Made by a program: the position numbers and the translations under genes. Shown here piece by piece: positions 1 through 8,453 of a DNA stretch of 44,564 bases (position 1 is its first letter; each line of letters starts with the position of its first letter). The notes under the pieces are model-generated. The model made no database searches. It saw only the letters and a program-made list of their open reading frames with translations, and had not been told where the DNA came from. This DNA is from Holophagales bacterium (GTDB lineage Bacteria; Acidobacteriota; Thermoanaerobaculia; Multivoradales; Multivoraceae). The stretch spans positions 8,575-53,138 of the forward strand of contig VXUF01000142.1 of NCBI GenBank assembly GCA_009837085.1, in the 5' to 3' direction.

Positions 1-156
1 CTCGACGATCGTGCTGTTGCCGCCGCTGCCGGAGCCGAGCACGGCAGCCCGCAGAGCCGCGCCTCCGCCCGCTCTCCGCCGGCGCGAGTGCAGCTTCGAT
101 TCGCGAGCGGCGGCTGCCAGCGCGCCGTCGCCGAAGAGCGGGAGTTGCCGGCGCAA
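1..156 (-). CDS. MBL-fold metallo-hydrolase, YycJ/WalJ-like (N-terminal fragment)
   Basis: Only the N-terminus is present; the gene runs off the left edge. Read on the minus strand, the frame gives ALRAAVLGSGSGGNSTIVE, which matches the first beta strand and GSGSxGNxTLVE-type turn of the YycJ/WalJ branch of metallo-beta-lactamase-fold hydrolases. The metal-binding HxHxDH motif would lie outside the window, so catalytic competence cannot be judged. No ATG is available. The TTG at 154-156 is the most likely start and leaves an unusually long, basic leader of about 35 residues before the conserved strand. It lies 7 bases after the stop of the metallopeptidase/barrel gene, so it is probably the last gene seen of that operon. 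The family call is inference from a short stretch. Confidence 0.5.
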   Translation of the reverse strand, partial: MRRQLPLFGDGALAAAARESKLHSRRRRAGGGAALRAAVLGSGSGGNSTIVE

Positions 157-163
157 GCTCCCG

Positions 164-3076
164 CTAGAACCGCTGGCCGATCCAGAACGTCGTGCGGCTG
201 TCGCCCGACTCCTTGAGGTCCCACTGGGTCGCGAAGTCCCAGTGCAGATCGAGGCCGAGCATCCGCACCGTGATGCCGAAACCGTAGGCAGCGATCGCGT
301 CGTCCAGCCGGCTGTTCTCCGAGTCCCAGACGTTGAAGTCCTGGATACCGTCGAAGTAGGCGCCGGCGATATCCACGAAGAAGCGCCCCTGGATCCCCTG
401 GAAGGTCCAGATCGGCGTCACGAAGAAGTCGATCAGGGGGAATCGCAGCTCAAGGTTGGTGAAGAAGCCGTGGTCGCCGACCATGTCCCGAAAGTCGACG
501 CCGCGCACCGTGTCGAGCCCGCCGAAGTACACCGGACTGGGGAAGTTCCCTTGCCTCACGCTGCCGAAGAGCCGGGTTGCGAAGACGCTGCGCCTGGTGA
601 GCGGGAAGTACTTGCGCGCGTCGAGCTGGAAGGTCTGCGTTAGTGCCCCGGAAGTCTCGAGATCGGGAGCGTACTCCGCGGACAGGCGGTAGCGGTGCCC
701 GCTCGAGGGACCGGCAGGTCCGAACACCGTCGTGTCGCCGACCAGCGCCGCCTGGATCACCGGATAGTCATCCTCTCGCGGAGTGATGGTCGGAATCGGC
801 CGGCCGAAGTCATCCAGCAGCAGGTTGAAGTCGCTGTCCCGGGCATACGCCTGGTAGTCCAGCTTGCGTCGCATGTAACCGGCACCCAGTTCGAACCGCC
901 GGTAGAAGCTCATCGGATAGGAGATCGAGAAAATGGCGCCGGTCTGCTGGAAGAACGACCTGCCCCGCTCGTAGTACCCGTAGTTGTAGTCGTAGCCGAT
1001 GTAGAAGGCCCGGTCGTCGAACAGCGACACCTGCCACTGCAGCCGCCTCGAGAGGTTCAGATAGGTCACGTTGAACATCGAGAAACTCTCGATCGAGGCG
1101 AACGTCGTGAACAGTCGACGGTCACCGAGGAAGTCCGAGAACTGCAGATAGACCTGGCCCAGGAAGGTCTGGTTGTCGTCCACGCCGACCGCGGTCTGGG
1201 CATCCTCCAGGAACAGCCGCCAACCCCGCTTGTCCTCCTTGTTCGACTCGTCGATCGACACCTGAATGTCCGGCTCGAAGAGGTCGATCGCCGGGATCGG
1301 CTCCGAGGTCTCCCCCAGGTCCACGACCTGGACTTCCCCGATCGGTTCGTCGACGTCCGTCTCGTAGAGATCGAACCGGCCCTGCCAGAAGCCGGTGTAC
1401 ACCAGCCGGTCGTCGCTCCCGGCCCTGCCCAGAACGGTGGGCTGGAAGCAGCCGGTGATCGCGTTCGTGAACTGCCGGAGTTCGCCGGTCTCGATGTTCA
1501 GCCCGAAGATGTTCTCGGCGCCCGTGCGATCCGACGTGAAGTACACCGTCCTGTCGTCGCTCGAGAACACCGGATCCGTGTTGTGGTGCTCGTCGCTACC
1601 AAGCCGAACGCGCTCCATCGTCCCCAGGTTCAGACGGAACAGTTGGGCCGTCTCACCCGGAATCGATGAGAACACGAGCCAGTTGCCGTCATGAGAGTAA
1701 GACGGAGAGCCGTCGAAGACCGCGTCGTTCGTCAGGTTCCGGATCTCCAGCGTTCCCAGGTCGAGCTGGAAGATGTCGTACTGCCCGTTCTGGTTGCCGC
1801 CGAACGCGATGCTCCCCCCGTCCGGACTCCAGGCGGGTGCCGTCTGCTGCTCGATCTCCATGTCGATGACGCGGCGCACGCCCCCACCCAGGACATTGAC
1901 GATGGCGAGGGAGTAGCCCGCCTCCTTGCGTACGAATGCGGCCAGCGAGTTGCCGTCGGGCGAGAACGCCAGGTCGCTGCCGTGCTTGCGGCCCAGGGTC
2001 AGCATCTGGGCGACGTAGTGGCGGAAGTCGGCCGTGTATCCCCGCGTCAGGTTGCGAACCGGCTCTCGCTCCTGGGTGTCGAAGAGGACGATGTCGACAT
2101 CGCCCTGGAAGGTCGAGAACGCCGCCACCAGATCGCCGGAAGGAGAGGCCACGGGCGATGTCTCCTGGCTGCCCTGGGGACGGGTGCGGAACGGGCGCCC
2201 GAAGTCGCTGGGCTCTCCCGTAGCCACCAGCTCGGGCAGGTACCGGTTGCGAAGCCAGCGACGGAACTCAAGGTCGAAGTCCTCGGGGTCCATGCGGAAG
2301 GCCCGTTCGATCGCCCGGCCCACCCGCGAGCCGATCGTGTTCCTGAACTCGAACAGGAAGTCGATCACTCCGTCGGCCCCCCAGCGCTCCTCCATGAAGT
2401 CGAAGGCGGCGTGCCCGTAGCGGTAGGCGAAGAAGCCCCCCGCCTGGCCCGAGGTAATCGGCGGCAGGCGGTCGTTGACGACCGCATCCCGCAGGTACAT
2501 CCGGTCGGAAGCGCTCTCATCCTCCGCGAAGTAGCTCGCCATGCCCTCCATCAGCCACTGCGGCGGGCTGTTCGTCATGGCCCGCCCCAGACTGCCGCCG
2601 AACAGGATGTGGTACTGGAAGATGTGGGTCAGCTCGTGCAGGATGAGTTCGTAGAGTTCGATGTCCGGCAGGTCGATCGGCAGGACCATCCGGAAACGCG
2701 CCGAGGTGGCGAAGGCCGCGACCCCCTCCGGGATGAAGTTGACCATCACGTTGTTCTGGAGGAAGTCGGAGTGCGTGTTGTAGATGATCAGCGGCGTCGG
2801 TTCCTGGATCTGGTAGTCCAGGTCGAGCGACAACTGGTCGTAGGCGCTCTCCGCGAGTGACGCCACCTTCTGCAACTGGGGCTCGCTCTCGGAGTAGTAG
2901 TAGATGTCGAAGTGAGTCGAGTGGTAGATGCGCCAGTCGAAGTCCTCGTAACGGATCTTGTTCTTGCCGAAGCCCTGCGCCTCGAGGCCAGCGGCCGCGC
3001 AGACCAGAAGCGCGCAGACGAGGGCGGTGAAGCGGATGGCCGGCGTGCCGGCCGGCCGGGATGGTGCTGAGCTCAC
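164..3076 (-). CDS. Secreted gluzincin-like peptidase / WD40-like (PD40) propeller / Omp85-type barrel fusion
   Basis: A 970-residue envelope protein in three parts. A signal peptide (about 1-34, ending in AAAGLEAQ) is followed by a metallopeptidase-like domain with HELTH (H147, E148, H151) and a downstream WLMEGMASYFAE (E177), the layout of clan MA zinc peptidases, which suggests an active site. Residues about 295-575 carry repeated blades such as ASPSGDLVAAFS and YSHDGNWLVFSS, typical of TolB/PD40 propellers. From about 640 to the end the sequence is rich in aromatic alternation and contains FGGLDTVRGVDFRD, like the surface-antigen/Omp85 barrel. It ends in Phe, as barrels do. The start is GTG at 3074-3076 with AAGGAGGA just upstream; the preceding gene's TAA lies inside that ribosome site. 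The likely role is surface-exposed or periplasmic proteolysis or assembly at the outer membrane; the substrate is unknown. Confidence 0.85.
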   Translation of the reverse strand: MSSAPSRPAGTPAIRFTALVCALLVCAAAGLEAQGFGKNKIRYEDFDWRIYHSTHFDIYYYSESEPQLQKVASLAESAYDQLSLDLDYQIQEPTPLIIYNTHSDFLQNNVMVNFIPEGVAAFATSARFRMVLPIDLPDIELYELILHELTHIFQYHILFGGSLGRAMTNSPPQWLMEGMASYFAEDESASDRMYLRDAVVNDRLPPITSGQAGGFFAYRYGHAAFDFMEERWGADGVIDFLFEFRNTIGSRVGRAIERAFRMDPEDFDLEFRRWLRNRYLPELVATGEPSDFGRPFRTRPQGSQETSPVASPSGDLVAAFSTFQGDVDIVLFDTQEREPVRNLTRGYTADFRHYVAQMLTLGRKHGSDLAFSPDGNSLAAFVRKEAGYSLAIVNVLGGGVRRVIDMEIEQQTAPAWSPDGGSIAFGGNQNGQYDIFQLDLGTLEIRNLTNDAVFDGSPSYSHDGNWLVFSSIPGETAQLFRLNLGTMERVRLGSDEHHNTDPVFSSDDRTVYFTSDRTGAENIFGLNIETGELRQFTNAITGCFQPTVLGRAGSDDRLVYTGFWQGRFDLYETDVDEPIGEVQVVDLGETSEPIPAIDLFEPDIQVSIDESNKEDKRGWRLFLEDAQTAVGVDDNQTFLGQVYLQFSDFLGDRRLFTTFASIESFSMFNVTYLNLSRRLQWQVSLFDDRAFYIGYDYNYGYYERGRSFFQQTGAIFSISYPMSFYRRFELGAGYMRRKLDYQAYARDSDFNLLLDDFGRPIPTITPREDDYPVIQAALVGDTTVFGPAGPSSGHRYRLSAEYAPDLETSGALTQTFQLDARKYFPLTRRSVFATRLFGSVRQGNFPSPVYFGGLDTVRGVDFRDMVGDHGFFTNLELRFPLIDFFVTPIWTFQGIQGRFFVDIAGAYFDGIQDFNVWDSENSRLDDAIAAYGFGITVRMLGLDLHWDFATQWDLKESGDSRTTFWIGQRF

Positions 3077-3085
3077 TGCTCCTCC

Positions 3086-3814
3086 TTAGGGCGTGAAGAT
3101 CACGCGCGAGACTTCGATGTCCTTCTGCGTGAACACGCCGAGAATGCGGTCTTCCAGCGCGTACAGGTTCTCGAACATCCCTTGCAGCGGGTCCGCCTGC
3201 TCGCCCTCGAAGCTCTTGAAGTCCTTGAAGTTGTCGTTGTAGATCAATTCGCCGGTCGAACCGTCGAAGACCATGACCACGATGTCGTACTCGAAGCCTG
3301 TCTGCTCGACGAGCACCTGCCGGTACATGGTGCGGCCGTCGAACGGCGAGATGTACTCCTCCGTGCGGTAGCCCGACCGATCCTGAATGTCGAAGTCCAG
3401 GGTGCCGGCGAGGATCAGGTCCGACTGCGTGCTCTCGCCGAGATTACGCCAGAAGTCCTCGTCCCTGGCCAGCATCTCCAGGTCGTACGTCGGGTAGTCG
3501 ATCCGCCCCGCCTCGACGATGCGCAGGTCCGTCTCACGGCGGAGCACCTTGTTCAGGTAGCGCTCGAACTCGCCCTGAACGTCGATGTCCGATCCTTCGA
3601 TCCGGCCTTCCCCTTCCTGGCTGACGACCAGGAAGGGCGCCGGGAGCAGCGTGTCGCGGCCGGTCAAGTCGATCCGCGCCCGCATCGGCAGTTTCAGCCT
3701 CACCTCGACGGTCCCTTCCGAAGCCGCCGGAGTCGCCGTCAGGGGCACCAGCAGGCCGGCCAGCAGAACAGCCGACGCCACGATTGCCGATCCTCTACTG
3801 GCCACTTGCGTCAC
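3086..3814 (-). CDS. Exported orphan protein, 242 aa
   Basis: I do not recognise a named family. The start is GTG at 3812-3814, preceded by a perfect GGAGGTGA ribosome site six bases away. Residues 1-33 form a signal peptide (basic start, hydrophobic AIVASAVLLAGLLVPL, small residues at the end). The mature part is soluble, with no membrane helix. It contains an alternating segment on lipid- or pole-type stress proteins: DLILAGTLDFDIQDRSGY and YDIVVMVFDGSTGELIYND resemble the two-strand core of CsgG/PelC-like outer-membrane assembly proteins, which assemble with a barrel partner, but this is only a structural hint. It sits between the TPR gene and the peptidase/barrel gene, 9 bases from the latter, so it is probably a partner of that protein. 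Confidence 0.75.
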   Translation of the reverse strand: MTQVASRGSAIVASAVLLAGLLVPLTATPAASEGTVEVRLKLPMRARIDLTGRDTLLPAPFLVVSQEGEGRIEGSDIDVQGEFERYLNKVLRRETDLRIVEAGRIDYPTYDLEMLARDEDFWRNLGESTQSDLILAGTLDFDIQDRSGYRTEEYISPFDGRTMYRQVLVEQTGFEYDIVVMVFDGSTGELIYNDNFKDFKSFEGEQADPLQGMFENLYALEDRILGVFTQKDIEVSRVIFTP

Positions 3815-3894
3815 GCGTCACCTCCGACCGTCGGGGCAAGCAAGAACCGTTCCATGACCTCCGAACAGAGCAACGCCGCGAGCCGGGAGCCACG

Positions 3895-4380
3895 TCACCG
3901 CGCATCGGCAAGCGGTCCGCTCGCGCCGCCTCCACCGCTCTCCGGGGAGGCGGGCTGGATGGCTTCCTCCGCCACCGGCGACACCTCTCCTTCGCCTTCG
4001 CGGTCTCCCCTGAAGTTCTGGTAGTACTCGACGAAGCGCGAGTAGTTCCGCCGAACGTCCCGCTCGCGAGGCGCAAGCCGCAGGGCCTGCCGGTAGTAGC
4101 CCAGGGCTTCCTCGAACAGCCCCAGCGCTTCATGCGCGACGGCGATGTTGCTCAGGATCGCCGGGTGTTCAGGCTCAATCCGGCGAGCCTGCTCGAATCG
4201 GAAGAGGGCCTCGCTCCAGAGGCCCCGGTTGGCCATGTCGACTCCGAATTGCCACTGCTGTTTGGCTTCGGGGGCCACCTTGCGTTTCTGCGCATCGGCG
4301 GCGCCGGAAACCGTCGCCAGGACCAGCACTCCCGCGATCAACGCCAGAACGCGCGGCCGGCAGTAAGCAGTGCGCGTCAT
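3895..4380 (-). CDS. Secreted TPR-repeat protein
   Basis: A 161-residue protein with a signal peptide (MTRTAYCRPRVLALIAGVLV to about residue 30). Two or more tetratricopeptide repeats follow: WSEALFRFEQARRIEPEHP and LFEEALGYYRQALRLAPRE, each with the W/L-G-Y-A-F-A-P spacing. The tail is acidic and Gly/Ser-rich. TPR proteins are scaffolds, so this one probably binds a partner in the periplasm. It heads the envelope operon with the orphan and the peptidase/barrel fusion. A longer reading from ATG 4402-4404 adds eight residues, but the start at 4378-4380 gives the cleaner signal peptide. It also has TATACT exactly six bases upstream and no Shine-Dalgarno site, which suggests a leaderless mRNA. 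Confidence 0.85.
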   Translation of the reverse strand: MTRTAYCRPRVLALIAGVLVLATVSGAADAQKRKVAPEAKQQWQFGVDMANRGLWSEALFRFEQARRIEPEHPAILSNIAVAHEALGLFEEALGYYRQALRLAPRERDVRRNYSRFVEYYQNFRGDREGEGEVSPVAEEAIQPASPESGGGGASGPLADAR

Positions 4381-4386
4381 CGAGCC

Positions 4387-4392
4387 AGTATA
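4387..4392 (-). promoter_or_regulatory. -10-like TATACT, leaderless promoter of TPR operon
   Basis: On the minus strand TATACT is followed by six bases and then the ATG of the TPR gene. No ribosome-binding site lies between them. No convincing -35 hexamer is visible at 16-18 bases upstream. TANNNT at about seven bases from the start codon is the pattern known for leaderless genes in Deinococcus and some other high-GC bacteria; its use here is inference. Confidence 0.45.
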
Positions 4393-4470
4393 GATCACGG
4401 ACATGGAATCCGTCTCTGTCTCTGAGCGCCGTTCCAGGAGAGCCGGACGATCCGGGAGGAAGGCAGCGCG

Positions 4471-5640
4471 ATGGCAGAAACACCGGTCCCGAACGGAGAT
4501 CCTCCGAAAGACGCAGACGATGTCCGACGAACGCTTGTTGCCCTGAATCTCGTGCATGGCGACCGCGGTCTCATCTGCGCGCTCGCCCAACGGCTCCGCA
4601 CGGCAGGCGAACTCCGCAGCGACCGCTTCGCCGAGGAGGCGGCCGACAGCCTCGAAGCGCCGTTGGACAGGGTTCGGACCATCCTGGTCGCGGCGCGTGG
4701 CCGCCTCGACGACGCCCGCGCCGAGATGACGCGGGCAAGCGAGGACGACGTCGACATCGTCACCCTGGTCGATCGTGAGTATCCACCGGCGCTCGCCGAC
4801 CTGGGACTGCAGGCGCCCCCCGTCCTCTACGTCCGCGGACGCCTGGGTCCGGCGCCCGGCATCTCGATCGTCGGTTCGCGCAAGGCGGACGCCTACGGTC
4901 TCGAGGTCGCGGCCTGGTTTGCACGCCGCCTGGCCGCGGCCGGTCTGGTCGTCATCTCCGGATTCGCTCGCGGCATCGACCAGGCCGCCCACCGAAGCGC
5001 GCTTGCCGCCCGCGCCGGCACGGGCCGCACGGCCGCCGTGCTCGGCTGCGGCATCGACGTCGACTACCCGCGCAACAGCCGCCGGACCGCAACCGAGATC
5101 GCACGGCACGGCTGTCTGATCACCGAGTTCCCTCTCGGCTGGCAGCCGCGTGCCCACCACTTTCCGATCCGCAATCGCCTGATCGCCGCCCTCGGCTTCG
5201 CTTCGCTCGTGGTTCGCGCCGCCCGGCGTTCCGGCTCCCTGATCACGGCACGCCTGGCCCTCGACCTCGGGCGCGATGTCTACGCGGTTCCAGGTTCGGT
5301 CCTCTCCCGGGAGTCCGCCGGCGCCCACCTGCTGCTGCGGGACGGAGCGATTCCCGCCCTCGATCCCGACGCCATGCTCGAGACCCTGCCCACGTCGATC
5401 CTGGCCCAACTCGAGAGTCCCCTGGAAGAGACGACCGAGCGGACTCGAGCCGACGCCGCCGGCGTGTCCGAGGTCGACGACCTTCTGGTCGCCCTGAGGG
5501 CAGGCGCTCGAACGCCGGAGGAACTAGCATCCCAACTCCAGCGCCCGGTGCCAGGGGTTCTCGCCACCCTCGCCCGCCTGGAAGTCGACGGACTCGTGCG
5601 CCGCTACGAGGGGGCGAACTACGCACTGATGGCCCGCTAG
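4471..5640 (+). CDS. dprA: DNA-processing protein DprA (Smf)
   Basis: DprA binds incoming single-stranded DNA and loads RecA during natural transformation. The 389-residue product has an N-terminal helical, SAM-like region (about 1-95). A Rossmann-like core follows with ISIVGSRKADAYG, VISGFARGIDQAAHRSAL and FPIRNRLIAALGFASLVVRA, all hallmarks of the family. The C-terminal winged-helix (about 320-389, SEVDDLLVALRAGARTPEEL) is the domain found in many DprA proteins. GGGAGGAAGG lies about 11 bases before the ATG. It is divergent from the TPR operon across a 90-base gap and convergent with topA; its TAG stop shares bases with the topA stop. Presence of dprA alone does not show competence. Confidence 0.95.
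   Translation: MAETPVPNGDPPKDADDVRRTLVALNLVHGDRGLICALAQRLRTAGELRSDRFAEEAADSLEAPLDRVRTILVAARGRLDDARAEMTRASEDDVDIVTLVDREYPPALADLGLQAPPVLYVRGRLGPAPGISIVGSRKADAYGLEVAAWFARRLAAAGLVVISGFARGIDQAAHRSALAARAGTGRTAAVLGCGIDVDYPRNSRRTATEIARHGCLITEFPLGWQPRAHHFPIRNRLIAALGFASLVVRAARRSGSLITARLALDLGRDVYAVPGSVLSRESAGAHLLLRDGAIPALDPDAMLETLPTSILAQLESPLEETTERTRADAAGVSEVDDLLVALRAGARTPEELASQLQRPVPGVLATLARLEVDGLVRRYEGANYALMAR
5637..5640. other. CTAG palindrome supplying both dprA and topA stop codons
   Basis: Read on the plus strand, bases 5638-5640 are the TAG of dprA. Read on the minus strand, 5637-5639 are the TAG of topA. The two genes therefore overlap by four bases tail to tail, with no room for a conventional terminator between them. 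Confidence 0.95.
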
Positions 5641-8321
5641 CGCGTCTTCTTCTTCGCCGGCCTCCGCTTCCGCGCCGGCCGGCGCCGGGGCGCCCTGGGG
5701 TCCTTGCCCTGGGCCACCAGCTTCGCCTCCCGCGCCGCCAGGAGTGCGACGGCCTCGTCCAGGTCGACATCCTGCGGCTCCTTGCCCTTGGGGACCGTGG
5801 CGTTGACCTGGCCATCCGTTACGTAGGGGCCGAAGCGCCCCGTCCTGATGGCGAGAGCGAGACCGGTCTGCGGATGTTCGCCCAGTTCCTTGAGCACCGA
5901 CGACGAGCCCCGGCGGCGCTTCGGCTGGCGCAGCAGCGCCAGGGCCTCGTCGAGCCCGATCGTCGCCATCTGCTCCTGGCTCTCCAGGCTGCGGCTTTCC
6001 TTGCCGCAGCGTATGTAGGCTCCGTACCGTCCGTCCTGGACCGTGACGACCTCACCGTTGTCGGGATGGCAACCGAGCTCGCGCGGAAAGGACAAGAGCA
6101 GTAGCGCGTCGTCGAGAGTGAGACTCTTCCGATCCATCGACGGCCAAAGGCTCGCCATCTTCGGTTTGCGCCCCCCGCGCGCGGCCTTCCGGCCTGTCCC
6201 GGCCGGCGCCGGATCACCCAACTGGACGTAGTCGCCGTAGCGGCCCGTCTTGACGTACACCGGTTCGCCGGTTTCCGGATGGTGACCGAGGGGACCGCTC
6301 TGTTCCGAGGCTCCTGCGAGCATTGAAACCGCCCGCTCGAGGGTCAGTTCGTCCGGCGGCAGGTTGTCTTCGAGCGAAACCCGTTCCCCGTCGTCAGCCT
6401 GGACGTAGGGACCGTAGCGGCCGACCCGGACGGCGACTTCGCGGCCCTCTTCGTCCTCGCCAAGCAGGAGCGAACACACGGCGCGGGCGTCGATATCGTC
6501 GATCCCCTCCCCGACCAGCGACTGCAGGCCCCTACGGCCGGCACCCTCCGGCCCCGGCTCCCGGCCGAAGTAGAAGTTTCGTAGCCACGGCGTGGCCTCT
6601 CGCTCGCCACCGGCGATCGCGTCGAGATCGCTCTCCATGCGCGCGGTGAAGTCCAGGTCCACCAAATCCCCCAGGTGCTGCTCCAGGAGCCGGGTCACGG
6701 CGAAGGCGAGGAAGGTCGGCACCAGGGCCGACCCCTTCTTCCAGACGTACCCCCGGTCGACGATGGTCTGGAGGATCGCGGCGTACGTCGACGGCCGGCC
6801 CACGCCCTGCTTTTCCAGCTCGCGGACCAGACTGGCCTCGGTGTAGCGCGCGGGCGGCTGCGTAGTGTGGCCGTTCGGCTCGGCGGTCGCCACGCCGACC
6901 GTCTCGCCCCGGTGGAGCGGCGGCAGGAAACGCTCCTCGTCCTCCGCCCGGGTGCGCGGATCGTCGCTACCCTCCACGTAGACGCGCAGGAAACCGGCGA
7001 AACGCAGCACGCGGCCGGAGGCGGTCAGTTGAACCGCGCCGGCCCCCGGTGTGGACGTCTCGAGGAGCACAGCGGTGCTGGTGCCCGAGGCGTCCTTCAT
7101 TTGGGACGCAAGCGTCCGCTTCCAGATCAATTCGTAGAGACGCAACGAGTCCCGGTCGAGGGCTCCGCGCACCTGGTCCGGCGTGCGGAAGCTGGTGCCG
7201 GCCGGCCGGATTGCCTCGTGCGCTTCCTGGGCGTTCGCTCTCCGGGCATAGACCCGCGCCTTGCCCGGAAGGTACTCGGAGCCGTACAGATGGGCGACCT
7301 GCCGCCGCGCAGCGGCGATCGCCTGCCCCGAAAGAGCGGTCGAGTCCGTGCGCATGTAGGTGATGTAGCCGTTCTCGTACAGCCCCTGCGCCACCCTCAT
7401 CGTGCGCTGGGCCGTATACCGGAGCTTGCGCGCGGCCTCCTGCTGGAGGGTCGAGGTGATGAAGGGCGCATAGGGACGGCGGGTGAACGGCTGCTCCTTC
7501 ACCTCAGCGACCACCGGACGGGTCGACGGCAACTCCTCGCCCAGGGCTTCCGCCTCGGCCTGCAACAGCAGGTGGGCCTCTGTCTTCAGCTTGCCCGTCG
7601 TCCGGTCGAAGTCCCGCCCGCGAGCCACCGTCCTGCCGCCGATCGCCGACACCCGCGCAGGGAAGCGCCGGGCCTGCCCGTCCTCCGTCTCGAGCTCCAC
7701 CTCGACGGTCCAGTAACCCGCTGGCACGAAGGCCATCCGTTCGCGCTCGCGCTCGACGACGATCCGGGTCGCCACGGATTGCACCCGGCCCGCGGACAAG
7801 CGTGGCTGGACCTTCTTCCACAGAACCGGGGAGACCTCGTAGCCATAGAGGCGGTCCAGCACCCGCCGGGCTTCCTGGGCGTCGACGAGGCGGCGGTCGA
7901 TGTCGCGCGTCCTGCTCAGCGCCGCCTCGACCGCTGACTGGGTGATCTCATGGAAGACCATGCGGCGCACCGGGACCTTGGGCCGGAGCACCTCCTTCAG
8001 GTGCCACGCGATCGCCTCCCCCTCGCGATCTTCATCCGTAGCGAGCACGAGCTCGTCGGCCTCCCGCAGCGCCTTTCGGAGCTTGGTGATCTGCTCCTTC
8101 TTTTCGCGCGGGATCACGTAGAGGGGATCGAAGCCACCTTCGATGTCGACACCGAGGCGGGCCCACGGGCGCCCGCGGTATTTCTGCGGCACTTCGGCGG
8201 CGGTCCTGGGCAGGTCCCGGATATGTCCGATCGACGACTCCACCCGGTAGCCGGGCCCGAGGTAGCGCTCGATCGTCCGGGCCTTGGCCGGCGACTCGAC
8301 GATGACGAGTGAGCTAGCCAT
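5637..8321 (-). CDS. topA: DNA topoisomerase I
   Basis: A type IA topoisomerase that relaxes negative supercoils. The start MASSLVIVESPAKA (ATG 8319-8321) gives 894 residues. The Toprim domain holds E9 and the DEDREGEAIAWH block (about 96-107). The active-site tyrosine is Y322 in GYITYMRTDST. Instead of the cysteine zinc ribbons of E. coli TopA, the C-terminus (about 610-870) carries four repeats of the type LGxHPxTGEPVxVKxGRYGxYV, the Toprim_Crpt repeats seen in actinobacterial-type enzymes. It ends in a Lys/Arg-rich tail likely to bind DNA. A longer reading from TTG at 8376-8378 adds 19 unlikely residues. The gene faces dprA, whereas in Bacillus dprA, topA and trmFO run the same way. Confidence 0.96.
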   Translation of the reverse strand: MASSLVIVESPAKARTIERYLGPGYRVESSIGHIRDLPRTAAEVPQKYRGRPWARLGVDIEGGFDPLYVIPREKKEQITKLRKALREADELVLATDEDREGEAIAWHLKEVLRPKVPVRRMVFHEITQSAVEAALSRTRDIDRRLVDAQEARRVLDRLYGYEVSPVLWKKVQPRLSAGRVQSVATRIVVERERERMAFVPAGYWTVEVELETEDGQARRFPARVSAIGGRTVARGRDFDRTTGKLKTEAHLLLQAEAEALGEELPSTRPVVAEVKEQPFTRRPYAPFITSTLQQEAARKLRYTAQRTMRVAQGLYENGYITYMRTDSTALSGQAIAAARRQVAHLYGSEYLPGKARVYARRANAQEAHEAIRPAGTSFRTPDQVRGALDRDSLRLYELIWKRTLASQMKDASGTSTAVLLETSTPGAGAVQLTASGRVLRFAGFLRVYVEGSDDPRTRAEDEERFLPPLHRGETVGVATAEPNGHTTQPPARYTEASLVRELEKQGVGRPSTYAAILQTIVDRGYVWKKGSALVPTFLAFAVTRLLEQHLGDLVDLDFTARMESDLDAIAGGEREATPWLRNFYFGREPGPEGAGRRGLQSLVGEGIDDIDARAVCSLLLGEDEEGREVAVRVGRYGPYVQADDGERVSLEDNLPPDELTLERAVSMLAGASEQSGPLGHHPETGEPVYVKTGRYGDYVQLGDPAPAGTGRKAARGGRKPKMASLWPSMDRKSLTLDDALLLLSFPRELGCHPDNGEVVTVQDGRYGAYIRCGKESRSLESQEQMATIGLDEALALLRQPKRRRGSSSVLKELGEHPQTGLALAIRTGRFGPYVTDGQVNATVPKGKEPQDVDLDEAVALLAAREAKLVAQGKDPRAPRRRPARKRRPAKKKTR

Positions 8322-8418
8322 ACGCGCCGGAGACGTCGGAGATAGATGAGATGCCCCTGTCAAGGACGATGGACGCAAAGTTGCTCATGCGCGGGGGACG
8401 ATAGTTGAGCGGTGGACC

Positions 8419-8447
8419 TTGTCAAGCCGGCAGGGCCTTGCCATGAT
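8419..8447 (+). promoter_or_regulatory. Predicted trmFO-operon promoter
   Basis: TTGTCA (8419-8424), a 17-base spacer and CATGAT (8442-8447) form a sigma-70-type promoter. The -10 ends six bases before the trmFO ATG, and no Shine-Dalgarno site is visible, so a leaderless transcript is likely. The rest of the 132-base gap to topA holds a perfect TTGACA on the minus strand (8358-8363), but without a matching -10. Confidence 0.5.
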
Positions 8448-8453
8448 GCGCGA

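Noticed and set aside
1691..2860. Long plus-strand open frames inside the peptidase/barrel gene (389 codons) and topA (6675-7937)
   Set aside because: Typical high-GC complementary-strand frames with skewed composition and no start context.
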